Positions 48,466 to 60,865 are shown, counted from the stretch's first letter. The stretch: DNA of 64,000 nucleotides from Oscheius dolichura (GCA_932521035.1 OW051497.1:2604001-2668000), one strand, 5' to 3'. Numbers and translations: made by a program. Notes: generated by a model not told the origin, from the sequence alone.

Positions 48466-50195
48466 ATGTCGACGGCTGACGTTTACCTTGGATTCTGTGC
48501 TGTTCTTGCTCAAGTGTTCCACATCCTCTGGATCCTGGCAGCTTGGAAAGCCTATTACAATAGATACTTCGATTACAAACTTATTCTCCAATCGCTAGCC
48601 GTTGTAAATTTCCTGTGTGCTCTGATCTTTAACTGGTTTCTTGATATCGAAGTTATGTTTCCCCTGCCAGCTTTAACAATATCCGGATTTATGAAATTTT
48701 TCCCCTATACAGTGCCTTTCCGATTGCTAACGGTATAGTCATTAATCCCATTGGAGAACAAGAATTTTAGGTTGCTCTAACTGTTTCCCTTGCCGCCCTT
48801 GCTTGTCTCGCCGTTGCTGAAGCTGTTTCTATTAGGATTTTGTTCCTGTATCAGAAACATGACTGGATTAAAGGTTATACCCGATCGCGGTAAGAATCGT
48901 CGAGCATTTGTTTCAACTTCCGCCTCTTTTCAGAAGAGCAGTTGTTTATATTCTAGTTATCGTGATTTTCTTGTTGGCTGGAGCAGCAGTGTCCTTCTTC
49001 GACATGGGAGACGTGGAGGTAAGCTATTACAAGGAATTGTTACCTGACTTTGATCTCGTCTGACGAATAGATTGTCGGAGAGTAATTGTATTAACTTCAA
49101 TAACGTTTCTGAAACCATTTCCGTGCCTTAAAACTAATGATTCTAAAGATTAGATTCTTAGTACTTTACGTCATTTCGAGACTTCGAGATCAAATTCAGA
49201 AATAGTCTCAAAGAACTCGGTTCCGATTCGCAACATTGTGAATACGGCAGGTGTTTTATGTGGTTCCCGTGATTACGATTAGATATAAAAAGGAAAAGTT
49301 CATTACCAAACAGGTGGAAATTGATCCAGCCGAGTTGTGACATAAGAATATGTTTTAAATTATCAGGTGCTCAAGAAGCAATTCCCAAGTCAAAACCTAA
49401 CATTTGAAGAGGATGATGATATTCATGTCATGACCATCACTCCACAACAGTTCCACGACCTTGGTTAGATCTTAAAATGACTAGGATGCCCTTTAAAATT
49501 TTAGTTATTTACGTTGCCGTCTTCTGTAGTGGCTTTAGTGTGACGGGAATCATTCTCTGCCTAGCGGTTTATCCCATCTCCCTCAGGAGGCATAACAACC
49601 TGAATTATGAAACAGTCAACAATGAGAAGTCCTTTACTATTATGTTAATTATCCAGGTAATTGAGTAGATTTCATTTTAAAAGTTTCCCAGTGTCTTATC
49701 CCCATTATGTGCCTTGGAACGCCTTTCTTCACTGCCATCCTTTCGTGGTCTCCAGTCTTTGCTTACGACAGGTCTAATCTCCGATATATCCCAACAGCCA
49801 TATGGATTCTTTTCCCGTTCTTCAATAGTCTCGCTTCTATATTCCTCCTGGAACCGTACAGACGATATGTTGCTCGGTTGTTCGGCTGCACCCATCGAAA
49901 TAGAAGTGTCGTCCCAAGTATAGTGGTCCATGGAGTAGAGTCGGCTCGTCCTGATATCTCTCAAAATAATACTGTCTCTTCAGTAGAGCAACCATCTCCT
50001 CCTGAAGAACAAGATGTAGAAGACAAGGATATCGAACTGCCCTCTTTCGAACCGTCAATGAGAACTTTCCCAATTCGGCTACCGCCACTCGAGACCGACA
50101 CGCCGAGGCGCTTCAGCATAGAAACGGACACTGTGGCTGTGCCTACAAGAGAGAGGAGGCCTTCCGTGTTCTCTAGACTTAGCTACTTTTTGTAG
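48466..50195 (+). CDS. Chemoreceptor, Srh/Sri-like
   Basis: Six exons in frame from ATG 48466: TM1-TM2 exon to 48735, TM3 (VALTVSLAALACLAVAEA), a basic loop, TM4 (VVYILVIVIFLLAGAAV), an extracellular segment with an Asn-glycosylation site (NLTFEEDDD), TM5, a loop ending KSFTIMLIIQ, TM6 (CLIPIMCLGTPFFTAIL) and TM7 ending FLLEPYRRYV, close to the 'P-Y-R' end of Srh receptors. A long Ser/Pro/Glu-rich cytoplasmic tail of about 100 residues follows, unusual for the family. One intron is about 350 bp, others about 40-45 bp. Confidence 0.78.
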
Positions 50196-50624
50196 AGTTA
50201 ATAAAAGTTTGAAATTGTCCTTCTATTTAGTTCCGAGTCAGATATTTGTTATTTGGTGGTGTATCGTTCTTATAATCGACCGTGCAATATGAAATAGGAC
50301 TATGATAAGAAATCAGATGATGCTTGTTTCTTTTAAGCAGCTGAATATCCCGTCCTAACTGAATTAAGTCACTCAATAGCGTTTGATTTCTATAACAAGA
50401 AATAGCATAATATGGTAGTTAAACTCTAAAAACTACTAACCCCTACCCCTTCAGGTAAGACTGTTCGAACCCATCGCTATAAATAACGAATTACTGACGC
50501 ACGATGGTTGATTACTTTCTCCTGATGCATTTTCTAAACCTTGAAAAATAATCACAGAAAGCACCTGCCGCTAGCGCGTGTGCCATTCACCATTCTGCCT
50601 TCGGTTACTCGTGAGCTTTAAAGA
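50196..50624. other. Intergenic region
   Basis: About 430 bp without features I can assign; AATAAAAG at 50202 probably ends the upstream transcript. Confidence 0.4.
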
Positions 50625-51969
50625 ATGACACCCTTTACCATTTATTGGGCTGCCATGGCCTGTACCTCTCATTGTTTCAATATAATCCTGATCTATGTCG
50701 TCGTGTCTGAACCGCTGGATAAAATGTTCGGGGTTCGGAGATATCTCTTGAACTTTGCGGTAGGGCCTACAGAGCTTTTTGTCGAATTTCCTAGATTTCC
50801 GAATTCTGGTTCACTTTTGTCTTGGCTTGGGGCGTCAAGCCAGAGTTTTATATGCCTCTTCCGATGATGAAGATGACAGGATTCTTTTCGTTTCTCTCAG
50901 AACAAGGGAAATGGCTGGCTGTGAGTTACTATCATTGGATGACTAGTGCTTGTTTCCAGACGTTTTTCATGATCCTTCCAGTAGTCGCCTTGTGTTACTC
51001 TTTTATGGAGCTCTGCGTCATGAGGTCGTTAATCCTAATGGGGCAATCGAGCCGATTTCGAATGTTCAATGGAAAAGTGTAAGTCATTTAAGAGCCAAAA
51101 TGAATCAACCCATTTTAGACGTTACTTGTTCTTGCCATTTGTGTACATTACCGTCAGTATATGCTTCCTCTGCAGCTTCTATTATTTTCGTTTAAGCAAA
51201 GATGTAAGACAACCGAAACATATTCTACTGTAAAATACTTTAGGGATTGAAAGAATTTGTTAAACAACATAAGCTGAATGCAACGTATTCTAGGGTTAAT
51301 GAGCAGACCGATATGCTGCTGAGTTTCAATACGTTCCATCCAAACATGCAACTCTACAGTAAGTTTCATAAATGAAAGGAATGTAAGAAATTTTCAGCTC
51401 TGAGTAGCGGTATTCTTACTCTGCTCATGAATCCAGCCCTTATCGTCTTCATTTATATTGCCTACCGTCTCTCCAACTTAGAGACTAATCGAAATTATTC
51501 AACAGAGAACCTTAAACTTCAAAAGAACATAACCACTCTTCTCATAATCCAGGTATTCCTACCCTTCCTCTAAAAGCAATCACCGATTCAGTCTGTCGTT
51601 CTCCAGGCATTTGTAGCTGTTCCCATTAACGGGGTTGTATTTGTCTGCTCGTTCTACGTCCCCTCAGAAACAGAATCCGAATTGATGAAATATGTCGGTA
51701 CTGGGTTGATCCTCCTCCATCCTGCTTTTATCACCATTTTTACACTTTGGCTGATGCTTCCGTATCGTCTTTATCTTCGGATGGTACTTTATTCCACTCT
51801 GCCTAAGTGGTGTTTACCCGAAACCAGGACAGTCGTGACCCCCATTAGATGGCAGGTGAATGAGCCCCAGGTCAACTTCAACCATATTCGTCGCCTCTCC
51901 GATGTAAACGCTCAGAGGATTCGAGCCGCTACTGCACCTGTTCGGGCGACTTACTTGAGATATCAATAA
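50625..51969 (+). CDS. Chemoreceptor, Srh/Sri-like
   Basis: Seven exons in frame. ATG 50625 leads into TM1 and the loop motif KMFGVRRYLLNFA; TM2 begins ISEFWFTFVLAWG; TM3 TFFMILPVVALCYSFMEL; TM4 LPFVYITVSICFLCSFYYF; an extracellular segment with an Asn-glycosylation site (NATYS); TM5 GILTLLMNPALIVFIYIAY; the loop LKLQKNITTLLIIQ; TM6 AFVAVPINGVVFVCS; TM7 LLHPAFITIFTLWLMLPYR. The 'LQK...Q' loop and 'LPYR' end fit the Srh/Sri group. The tail is basic. Introns are 37-54 bp. Same strand as the previous receptor and 430 bp downstream, as in a tandem family. Confidence 0.78.
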
Positions 51970-52184
51970 AGAGTTTTGATTCGGCATTTTAAAACAATAA
52001 ATTGGGGGTACCTAAGATCGTTGGTTGCAGTCCCTGTTCGGTTCGGAGCACCTATTGCATGATGCTATCGCTCACAAGGGTAGCATAGAGTTGTATGTTA
52101 TCGACCACTAAAATCAATTGCGGTGACCTGGCCTTATTATCTGACCGCTTCCTCTGACTCAGTTGTGTGCTGTTCTACTCCGAG

Positions 52185-53385
52185 ATGGCAGAGTTTCTTC
52201 TTTCTACTCAGCTGGAGAAAGTTATCAAACAGGTGCATTTATTTTTTTCACATTCCAAAAACAAATCTTAGCTTGAAAGCAAGAGTTACTTCCGTCTACA
52301 ACAGACGTGTAAACCTATGGAGGAGTTTGTTCGCACTCATAAAGGAATAAAGAGAATACGTGTGATGCAACTCGTCGAATTGGTATGGGAGAAGCACGAA
52401 GATGGCTCTTTGGAACTGACCTGTGAAAGGGAAAAGCCCATAAAACATTTGTACGGGGTTCGGTTTGAACACCTCAGACCTCCTGTTACTACGACCCCCA
52501 CATACAGTACACTAAAGAACAATGCCTGACTTTGCTGAAAGTGCTGAAACCTAAGTCAGTCTTTCTAGAGAGTACAGATTCCGATAGAATTGAATCACTC
52601 GTCCCAATAAAACAAATGGTACAGTCCTACGCACCACTTTTTATTTCACTTTTAGAAAAAGCTATACATCTACGTAGGCCCGGCATAACTGCTGCCTGCA
52701 GTGAAAGAATTCCTGCCTCGCTTACACAGAATGCAGATAAGGACGGATACTGTATGCATTGCAGAGCAAATTTTCGATCTGTTCATCCCTGGACTAAAGG
52801 TATTTGTATCACACACTATTACATCCGTTTCTTTTCAGCTGCTGCGTTCTCTGTTTCCTCCACCCAATCTTGATTTTTTTGAATTGCGGGTAAAACGCGA
52901 TTCACCAGCCCCTCCTGTTGAAGAAGTCATGAACAAACTACGCAACTTTAACCCGACTGTCAAGGATATATACAACAGCAGCCGATTCCCAGCCAGTCAG
53001 ATCTATGACTTGAAGTGCCCATTTGGTCCTGATGGGCAGTGCGACGTCAGCATGGATGATCATTACGCACATATTTATTTTAAAAGTTTCGTTTATCAAG
53101 AAAAGATCAACTGCTACGATGAGTCACGCGCCGGGGTGCGTCCAAAACCGGGCGCACCCAAAAACGGGCGCGCCGGAAATTGGGCGTTTTGCCCATGTAT
53201 GCTTTAACCCAACGATCACGAGTTACTACTTTTAGTATGCCGGTGCCAGTAAGAACTACGATTTGAGGTGCACGCTTGGACCATATATGTTCTGCAACGT
53301 TAAAATGGACGAATGCTTCGCACATATTCAATTTCGCTCATCGCTTTACATACATAATTATTCGGGCATAGAAGAAGGCGAATAA
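52185..53385 (+). CDS. F-box-like protein with duplicated C-terminal repeat; insertion
   Basis: ATG 52185 starts FLLSTQLEKVIKQ|LESKSYFRLQQTCKPMEE (exons joined over a 39-bp intron), an F-box-like two-helix pattern seen in nematode F-box families, which act as substrate adaptors of SCF ubiquitin ligases. A middle part (LLKVLKPKSVFLESTDSD) follows. The C-terminus contains two related units of about 45 residues: YDLKCPFGPDGQCDVSMDD and YDLRCTLGPYMFCNVKMDE. A GC-rich hairpin-containing insert of about 110 bp separates them. I could not fix all splice junctions in 52480-52700, so the gene may be interrupted. Stop at 53385. Confidence 0.55.
53128..53235. repeat. GC-rich hairpin insert
   Basis: Between the two repeat units of the F-box-like gene. 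GGGTGCGTCC (53134-53143) pairs with GGGCGCACCC (53150-53159), ten pairs with one G-T, loop of six. TGGGC/GCCCA (53181-53195) forms a second hairpin, and CGCGCC/GGCGCG flank the first. Composition is far more GC-rich than the surroundings and ends at an acceptor-like TTTTAG. It may be a small mobile-element remnant acting as an intron. Confidence 0.5.
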
Positions 53386-54029
53386 ACCGTTTATTATTTG
53401 GAGTTCTTTTTCCTGTCTTGTGCACCACGTTTGCTTGCCAACATTCTGAGCTTTGGTATCATTTTATGCGCCAAATAAGGTTCTGGGAATCATTTAGTGG
53501 CACAAACAAAGATGAGTGCAAATTGCATTTACTATTATTACTCCTTTGCTTCTTGAAGCTTCTCTCTAGATCACGGCCACCAAACAACTGCCCCCTAAGA
53601 AAGAGAAATGGAAGTTCTGGAAGAGCACGTATCCTGGAGGTCGGTTTGACTTGCTTGTTGTGTTTAATAAACTCGTGTAGTGGCAAATCACAACAATGCC
53701 AACTCCGTAAGGTGAGATGCTTCTAACCTTTTAGTTGGTCTTCAAGTCATTCCCTTGGGAAAGTGCACTTTCTAACATATTCCGACAAACAACTTTTTTT
53801 GATAGAGAAGTCATCAGATTTTTGTATTTAATCAGCGACTAATCGTCTCCAGTTGCCAAGACCATCATATGCGAAAGTGGAAGTAGTCGACCCTTATAAC
53901 TTCTCTTGTAGGAAATTAAAAGCACTTTTCTATTTCTCATCACCTGTTCCGGGTGAAAACCTGTGAGACTCGGTCGATGCAAGGACCCACAACAATCTCT
54001 TTCCATTTTAATTTGATCCGTTTCAGAAA
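53386..54029. other. Intergenic region
   Basis: About 640 bp, no supported gene. Confidence 0.4.
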
Positions 54030-55203
54030 TGGTTTCCTTCTGGAGGCAGTTCCCTTTCGACTTTCAACGTCCATGTATTCAGATACCGATTACAGTAATT
54101 GGCATTATGGGGGCCTTACTAAATCTCCTTCTTATGCTTGTAATCATAAAGAAGTAAGACACCTTTTAATTAAACTGCTTCCCGTCAGGCGGACTCATTT
54201 GGTGGGAATCTACAAATTCCTCCTGTTTGCTTACACCTTCATTGGTTTTCTTTCGACATCGATGCTTACCCTCTGCTTACCGGTATTTATAGCCTGTTTT
54301 AGGAAAGAGCCATTCTAGGTGTTGATTCCCAGCAGGAACGGAGCTTATTTTGTAAATACGGTAGTCCGATTCTCTCACCAGGGGCACAGGCTCCTTATCT
54401 TCTTCTATGATGTGGCTCTCGTCGGCTGGGTCATAGTCCTGACCTACTCTTTCTTATTTCGATGTCTTGCTGTAAGGAATAGAGAACGCTATGTCTTCAA
54501 TCGTGTTGGGATCCTCATTCTAATAGTAATCACAATTTTCGGATGTTTCTTTTCGCCCACTATTGCCTATCTAGCAGGGCCAGCTGTTCTTTCAAAAGAA
54601 ACCGCAGCCCTACTAGAAGACCTTTCTGGACACAACATAACAGATTTGACCGTTGTGGGATCACAGTTCTTTGTCAGTCTTTTATAGCATCTTAAAGTCA
54701 ATTTTAGACTCCATCCGGGGGAATAGGCGACGGGATTTTTCTCTGCTGTGCCATCCTAGGAACTATGTTGCCCTGTGTTATTATCATGATAATCTCTAGC
54801 GGTGTCTACTTTTTCTGGTACCGGAGGAAGCGAGCCCAGGGGAACATCACCCGAGTAAGTCTGCAAAAACATCACCGAATGTTTAGGCTTCTACTCTTCC
54901 AGGTGAGTAATCTATCCTTATTGTTTACCAGTGATAATTCAGAGCATTACACCGTTAACATTCACTTTCATTCCACCTGCCACTGTATTCGCCCTGGCAC
55001 TGTTCTCTGTCAAACTTTCCAACAACTTTAACTACTTGGCCTCGTCGTTACTGTTCCTAGCCCAGATGTTGGACCCTATCTGGATCTTTTTGTTCATCCG
55101 TGACTACAAAGACACCTTATTCAATTGCTTTGTAGCGAAAAAATCCAGTAACGAGCCGGCAATGTTCGGGCATTCCATTCCTAGCAGAACAATATCCAAT
55201 TAA
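54030..55203 (+). CDS. Chemoreceptor, Str/Srd-like subfamily A
   Basis: Five or six exons in frame. ATG 54030 lies 2-3 bases after GTTTCAG, a likely trans-splice site. TM1 ends VIIKK, then after an intron THLVGIYKFLLFAYTFIGF (TM2), LIPSRNGAYFVNTVV, TM3 with the motif YSFLFRCLAVRNRERYVFNR, an Asn-glycosylation site (NITDL), GSQFF, TM5, a basic loop (HHRMFRLLLFQ), TM6 SITPLTFTFIPPATVF and TM7 LAQMLDPIWIFLFIRDYK. All subfamily A intron positions are present. The next gene (55273-56460, minus) converges on it with 69 bp between stops. Confidence 0.85.
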
Positions 55204-55272
55204 TTTTGTTATTGAGCTCCTCTAGTCATCATATCCTCAAATAAACAGACTTTAGTCATCATTATTTTATTC

Positions 55273-56460
55273 TTATTTTGCCCGAGATGAATTTGTACTT
55301 TGTTCGGCGACGTAAACAGTTTCTTGTGACGTTTTCTGACAAGCAAAGAAGAGCGCTCTTCTGTAGTCTGTTATGAAATAGAATATCCACAAAGGGTCAA
55401 GCAATTGAGTAATCATCAGCATGAAGGAGAGAGTGTAGTTGACCGCATCTGTTACATCGATATGAAAGAAAGTCAGGGCAGTCACTGCCAAGGCTGGAGC
55501 AAAAGAGAAGACCAAAGGAGTTACTGTCTGAAATAGAACGTACTAGTGGCAACCGCTTTGTAATCGCAACCCTGATCCATTTAAGAAATACTTACCTGTA
55601 GGATTAGTAGCGTAAACAACCTCCGCTGTTGGGATCTTGTGGCGTCTGACCCAACTCTGCTGCTAGATTTCTTCCGAAGCCACGCATAGAAGTTATATGT
55701 ACAATAGCCCATAGTAATACAACAGATTAGTACAAATCCCACATGTGTGGCACAATGGATAAAGCCGTTTCCCAGCGATCCATCGGGATTCTGAAAACTT
55801 ATTGAGTTTGCTCAACATGGATAGACTCACAAAGAATTCTCCTCCGACAAAAGATAAGGTGTGAACATCTTTTCCAGTAATGTTGTACACTCTAGCTGCC
55901 AGGAGATCTAGAGTCTCGTTACTGGGACCAAAAGTGGAACAGATCCAAGAGAAGAATACAGCCGTACTTATAGCAATAATGATCATCACTACCCATCCCC
56001 ACCGATTGAAGATTAACTCCTCCTTGCTTCTTACAGCTAAGCAGCGATAGAGAAAAGAATACGTCAGGATGACTGCCCACATTACGAAAGACACAGAAAA
56101 TAGGTGTATGGCCACCGTTGTTGGCTGGTGAGGAAGTCGTTGTACAGTATTAAAGAAGAGCAGGCCTCGGGAAGTGGGCATAACTATCTAGGATCTTGCT
56201 GTCACCCAGGATTTTTAAACAAGCTTACCGGCAGAGTAAGAACAAGTGAAAAACTGGAGACGAGCCCGATACAAGTGTACACCAGTAGAAGATTTTTGTA
56301 ACCACCTAACACTACTTGAGACCTGAACAATTGCTAACGTCTACGGGAATCTCAAGGAAGTGATGTACCTCATGACGATCAATATGATAAGCACTCCATT
56401 TAATATTGTACTTGCTGTAGTAAAAATGGTGAAGGGTAACTGTATAGTCGGATTATTCAT
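55273..56460 (-). CDS. Chemoreceptor, Str/Srd-like subfamily A
   Basis: In-frame exons from ATG 56460: TM1 (ILNGVLIILIVMR), then GGYKNLLLVYTCIGLVSS, VMPTSRGLLFFNTV, YSFLYRCLAVRSKEELIFNR, an Asn-glycosylation site in NITGKDVHTLSFVGGEFF, NPDGSLGNGF, loop RRLFTLLILQ, TM6 TVTPLVFSFAPALAV and TM7 LLDPLWIFYFITDYRRALF. Introns of 35-70 bp at the same places as its relatives. About 335 residues. Closest in motif content to the genes at 54030-55203 and 57369-58673. Confidence 0.85.
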
Positions 56461-57368
56461 GTCGAGCAGCCTCATTCTCTGAAAAAGGGTGTGATTATTT
56501 TATGCATGACCAGTTGAAGGGAGATATAAAGAGTGATGTATTTCTGATTCCAAACTTTTGGCATTTAGTGTAACTTTGCAGTTGCAGTTATTTTTTGTTA
56601 CCTAGACATGACGCAACAGCAAGAACACGAGAACGTGGGAAAGAGGCTGGACGTGTTGGTGGGCTATTTTAGAGTGTGGAAAGCTCTCTCCCCTGATTGA
56701 CGTCCATGTAGACATAAGAAAATGATAATAGAAATAGTGCAGGCTCGCGTTGATCTTAGTAAGCATTTTCCTGCCCAATAGAGAAACATTGTGCGGGTTC
56801 TTTATGAAGGGAAGAATAATTGAGGAGCAACATTAGCGCTTTTTGAAACGGAGCAGCTATGAAATACTATGCGATATTGAAAAAGAAGAACCATTTTAGC
56901 AGGGTTCATACATCTGCTCCTGTTATACGGAATAGACGACAGTTGTCTCTGCTCTTTACTTGAACCTATAGCCTATTGAATAAGCTCATCAACTGGAGCT
57001 TTGAAAATAGCGTCTCCCTCTGAAAAATATGCTGATATAGTAGATTCTGTAGTAGACGGCAATTAATGTCAGGTATCACTTCCCAGTATTACTTCCCAAG
57101 GTCTAAGAAAATAGTAAGACAAACAGGCAAGTACAGAAATTGTTTGTATCTAATCGTCCATTTTTAATCTAAAGTGTAGTACGAGGAAATATTTCAGAGA
57201 ACAGCGAAAGGAAATATCCGTTTACTTTGATAAACCTGGGCCAAACGCCGGGGTGTTCAGTGCCCCTTTCATGAGCGGCCGGAAGTTTCAACATGTCCTC
57301 GGAAAGAGACGTTGGAGCCAGAAAAGACAAACGGGAAACGATCTTTAAAACAGGGATAAGGAATTGGT
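56461..57368. other. Intergenic region
   Basis: About 900 bp between two minus-strand receptors; nothing else seen. Confidence 0.4.
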
Positions 57369-58673
57369 TTATTTCTGAGAAATCTTGTAGACCCTGTCAT
57401 CTTCTCCAAAAAGAAATCGTTTCGCTAATTCGTAGGGTATTGCCCTGTACTCCTGGATGAATATAAACATTAGCAGTGGATCGAGGACATGAGCTGTGGG
57501 TATCAATGAAGCCAGGACCAGGTAGAATGTATCCGAGAGCTCGACGTCAAGGAATGTAATCACATAACTAGTAAGAATGGGTGTAGTCGTAAATAGCAGC
57601 GGGGTTATAGTCTGCAAAGGCTGATAATAATCTGCTGCAGCTCACTTACTTGAGCTATTAAATGGAGGAAAAGACGCTTCTGCCTTCTTTGAATAGTCTT
57701 GGATAAGTACGCAAACACGTCATTTGTGGAAGTATAAGAGTAGAATAAATAGGCACAGAGTATCATCACCCCAGATGCTGGTATGGAATAAGAGGCAACA
57801 GAAAAGGAAGTGTAGAAACCTGCCCCAAATCTACCGTCTTCTTCCTGAATCCCGGCTCATTTGAGTAATAATGAAACTAACGAAGAACACTCCGCAATAG
57901 CAAGCCAATGTCGTCACTTCCAGCCCCGTCAAATTGAATACCCGCTCCCTCAACTGATCCATTATATTTTGAGAAGCGGGGAAAGAATATATAAGTTTAG
58001 CAAATAAAAACCATACGAAGACTAGAACAACTGTTAGAATAATGTAGCCTATTTTAAAGAATATCAGCTGCTCCTTGTGTCTAACCGCTAAGGAACGGTA
58101 GAGGAAGGAATAGACTAGAATAAGGGACCAGCAGATGTAGGTAGCCACATACGAGCATATAAGGATGTTGTTGACCCATTTGGGGAAGTAAGAAACGGAG
58201 GAGAAGTATAGTATTCCATTATATGTGGTCAAGGTTAACTGAAAACGTTAGTCTTATCATAACCATTGTGGTCGAAGTAAAGGTCCCCTCAATGGCCGCT
58301 ACATTACCAGAATTTACCAATTGTTTGGGTATTCCTCTTCCCTCAGTTGGTCACTTTTCCCATCTGATCATTTGTAAATTTGCGGCGAATTCAATTATAC
58401 AAAAGTTGCCGAATGACGTTGTAAGACATCGCGGTTGAAACATATGACTTACAGGAATGTTGAGAATAGCCAAAACGGCACAGAAAAGTGCAAAGGAGGT
58501 CAGGGCCAGCATTAAAAACTTGTAAATACCAAAGTTGTTGTAAGAACTGAAAGGGGTTGCTCCGATTCTCGGCGATCAAACAACCTGTAGACGATAATTG
58601 GGATGAGTACAGTATTCATTATGGCTGCTAGCCCGCAAACAAAAGAAATGAGTAGTTGAAAGAAGTGAACCAT
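57369..58673 (-). CDS. Chemoreceptor, Str/Srd-like subfamily A
   Basis: In-frame exons from ATG 58673 (just after TTTTTACAG): TM1 with IIVY, NNFGIYKFLMLALTSF, TTYNGILYFSSV, YSFLYRSLAVRHKEQLIFFK, an Asn-glycosylation site in NLTGLEVTTLACYCGVFF, a loop ending QKRLFLHLIAQ, TM6 TITPLLFTTTPILTSY and TM7 AHVLDPLLMFIFIQEYRAI. The intron after TM2 is about 200 bp; the others are about 35-40 bp. The tail is slightly longer and charged. Intact as far as I can read. Confidence 0.83.
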
Positions 58674-59692
58674 TCTGTAAAAATCGACCTCTGTCCTGAA
58701 GACTGCTTGAATTATCACCTGAAGCAGATTCGACTGCAGATGACAAAAGTTTTTTTCCTGATTAGCAAAGGGGAGATCCGTCGTCAGTGAAAGTAACAAT
58801 AGAAAGCGAAGGTTACGATGATTTATAGGATTATGACAGGCATATTTATCACCACGGGGCAAGTACTTGAAAAACAATTAGGTAATTCGATTTGATATAT
58901 TATAAAAGTTGGATGGCATTGATCCGCTAATTATAGATGTAGGCACCGAATCGCTTCCTTTGATTGTTTTCAAAATGAGGAATACCTTCAATTCCTTTTT
59001 CATTCAAAGCAATCAGCCAAGTTCTGATTGTCAATACAACTTCTGTTTGAATGCCACAATCTGTCAGTCCTTCCTTGACTGGAGATCTATAGTTCATCAG
59101 TCTCAATCTAACTCCAGTAGGCTCATCCAAAATGACTCATTGGAATTCTCTTAATTCCTTTTGCAAGGGAAAGCCCGAAGGCAGCTGGAGAGAAGATTTG
59201 CATCTCTGAGAAATGTCTGTTCCACCATATGCAACGCAAGCAGTTTTTTGCCCCCATGCCGACGTCACAAAACCTCTTTCCAATCTCCCCACAGAAGGTG
59301 CGGCATTTTGAGGCAAGAATTTGACTTATCTATGGCGCGCATCGGTTTGTGCATGCTTGAAGGACATGATTTTATCGTCAGCCACGTCTACATATCCGGC
59401 TATGTCCGATACCGAGGACGGCTAGGTTCGTCTTCCTCCTGCTTCTCTTTTTTAAAAGCCTTAACACTTTTCTTTCGTTTCCTTGTCGGCTCCTGAGGAG
59501 ATACAGTAATACAGCAAAAATCCATTCCTTCACCATTCCTTGATATAAATCTAGAACTTTGAGAGATAACATTGTTGTCCGAGTTGCCTCTCAACTGTTT
59601 TCCAAATTTCCTTATTTAGAAACACGTTCTCGCCATTGTTTCTACCAATTTTGATGAGTATTACTGTATCTCCTCTGTTTCAGTTCTACAAA
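58674..59692. other. Intergenic region
   Basis: About 1 kb. Both strands have short protein-like stretches (for example plus-strand 59161-59360), but none has matching splice sites; no gene is called. Confidence 0.35.
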
Positions 59693-60865
59693 ATGATGGC
59701 CATGGATAGCATGACTGAATATGAAGCAACTATGCAAAGTGCTGAACGTCGAGTCTTCCATCTACTCCACTCAATTGAATGGCAGATGCACACAGAGAGA
59801 GTAATCCATCATCTGGATCCCAATTCAAGTAGTTTATAGAAAACCAGCTGTCTCTGGAGGATGAAGTGCAACATCACAGAAGACTTCATCTTCCGCTATG
59901 AAGGTCTCATAACGGACAAGACACCAGCAGAGGTTGCTGCTTATATCCACCCAGAAGGTCTCTACAGAGGAAAATGGGATTCTCAGTCAGCTGGAACCAG
60001 TATTGTTGCCAGATTGGGAGAGGTAGCCACTTTGCAGAACTGCTAATCAGTGATATCTTTTAAGAAAACGTCTATTATCCGTCACGACACAAAGCCCCGA
60101 CTAATGGGTCTCATTTCTGCGCGCGAGACAGTTGACCTCTGTAGATTCGAGACAGATGAGAACACTGGTGAGCAATGGACACGGTGATCTAGGGACTATT
60201 TCAGGTGCACGTCATGTCGTACTGGTCAGTGTCTCTCACCCAGATGCGCCCTCTCGAAACGGGGTTGTTCGCGCATTCACCCATCCCACGCTGGTCATGA
60301 TAGAACCAAGGTAGGCCCTGCGTCTCTGCCTATCGCTTAGCAACCGGCTGGTGACGTTGATAAGGAAAAGCAGACCGAAAGAAATTATTTAAAGAATTTA
60401 AAAAACCGGTACTATAGTTACCCCTCTCAGTTATATGACTCTCTCCTTCATAAATTTTCTCTGACAGTTAGGTGGAGAACTGGATGCGGTCTGTGATTGC
60501 CCTTTTTGGGGTGATTAGACTGATAGTGGCATCAGCTATTTTCACGAAGACGCTCAAATAAACTACGGTAACTTGCCGTTGATGTCAAAACATGAAATTC
60601 ACCTGCAAATGAGTGAATGAAAGGTATGATTTCCCATGTTTCAGCGGTGATGGCTCGAAAGTAACAGCCATTCTTCATGGTGAGATGAATCTCACGGGTG
60701 TTCCAACCACTATCAGAGACAGTTTCCTCCCAAAGGTAATTAAAACAGTAACTCACACATTTATGACTTCAGGGAATATTAAACTTCTTCGACGATTTGA
60801 CATCATTTGCAAAGAAGGACGTCAAGGTCAATTTGAATGTGAAATTGACCGGCTGGCTGCAATAG
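59693..60865 (+). CDS. START-domain lipid-transfer protein
   Basis: Six exons (59693-59800, 59840-60022, 60065-60167, 60205-60310, 60645-60735, 60773-60865) sum to 684 bp and give 227 residues, the size of a single START domain. START landmarks in order: EYEATMQSAERRVFHLL helix, WRMKCNITEDFIFRYEG, IHPEGLYRGKWD (the conserved R-x-x-W-D), ISARETVDLCRF (equivalent of the 'I-S-x-R-D-F-V' strand), HVVLVSVSHPDAPSRNGVVR (the 'HP-x-x-P-x-x-x-x-x-VR' strand), then HGEMNLTGVPTTI (the 'Q-x-D-L-x-G-x-(I/L)-P' strand) and a C-terminal helix. These proteins carry sterols, phospholipids or sphingolipids between membranes. No targeting peptide or extra domain, so it resembles STARD4/5/6-type cytosolic carriers. 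ATG 59693 follows CTGTTTCAG by nine bases. Confidence 0.85.
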
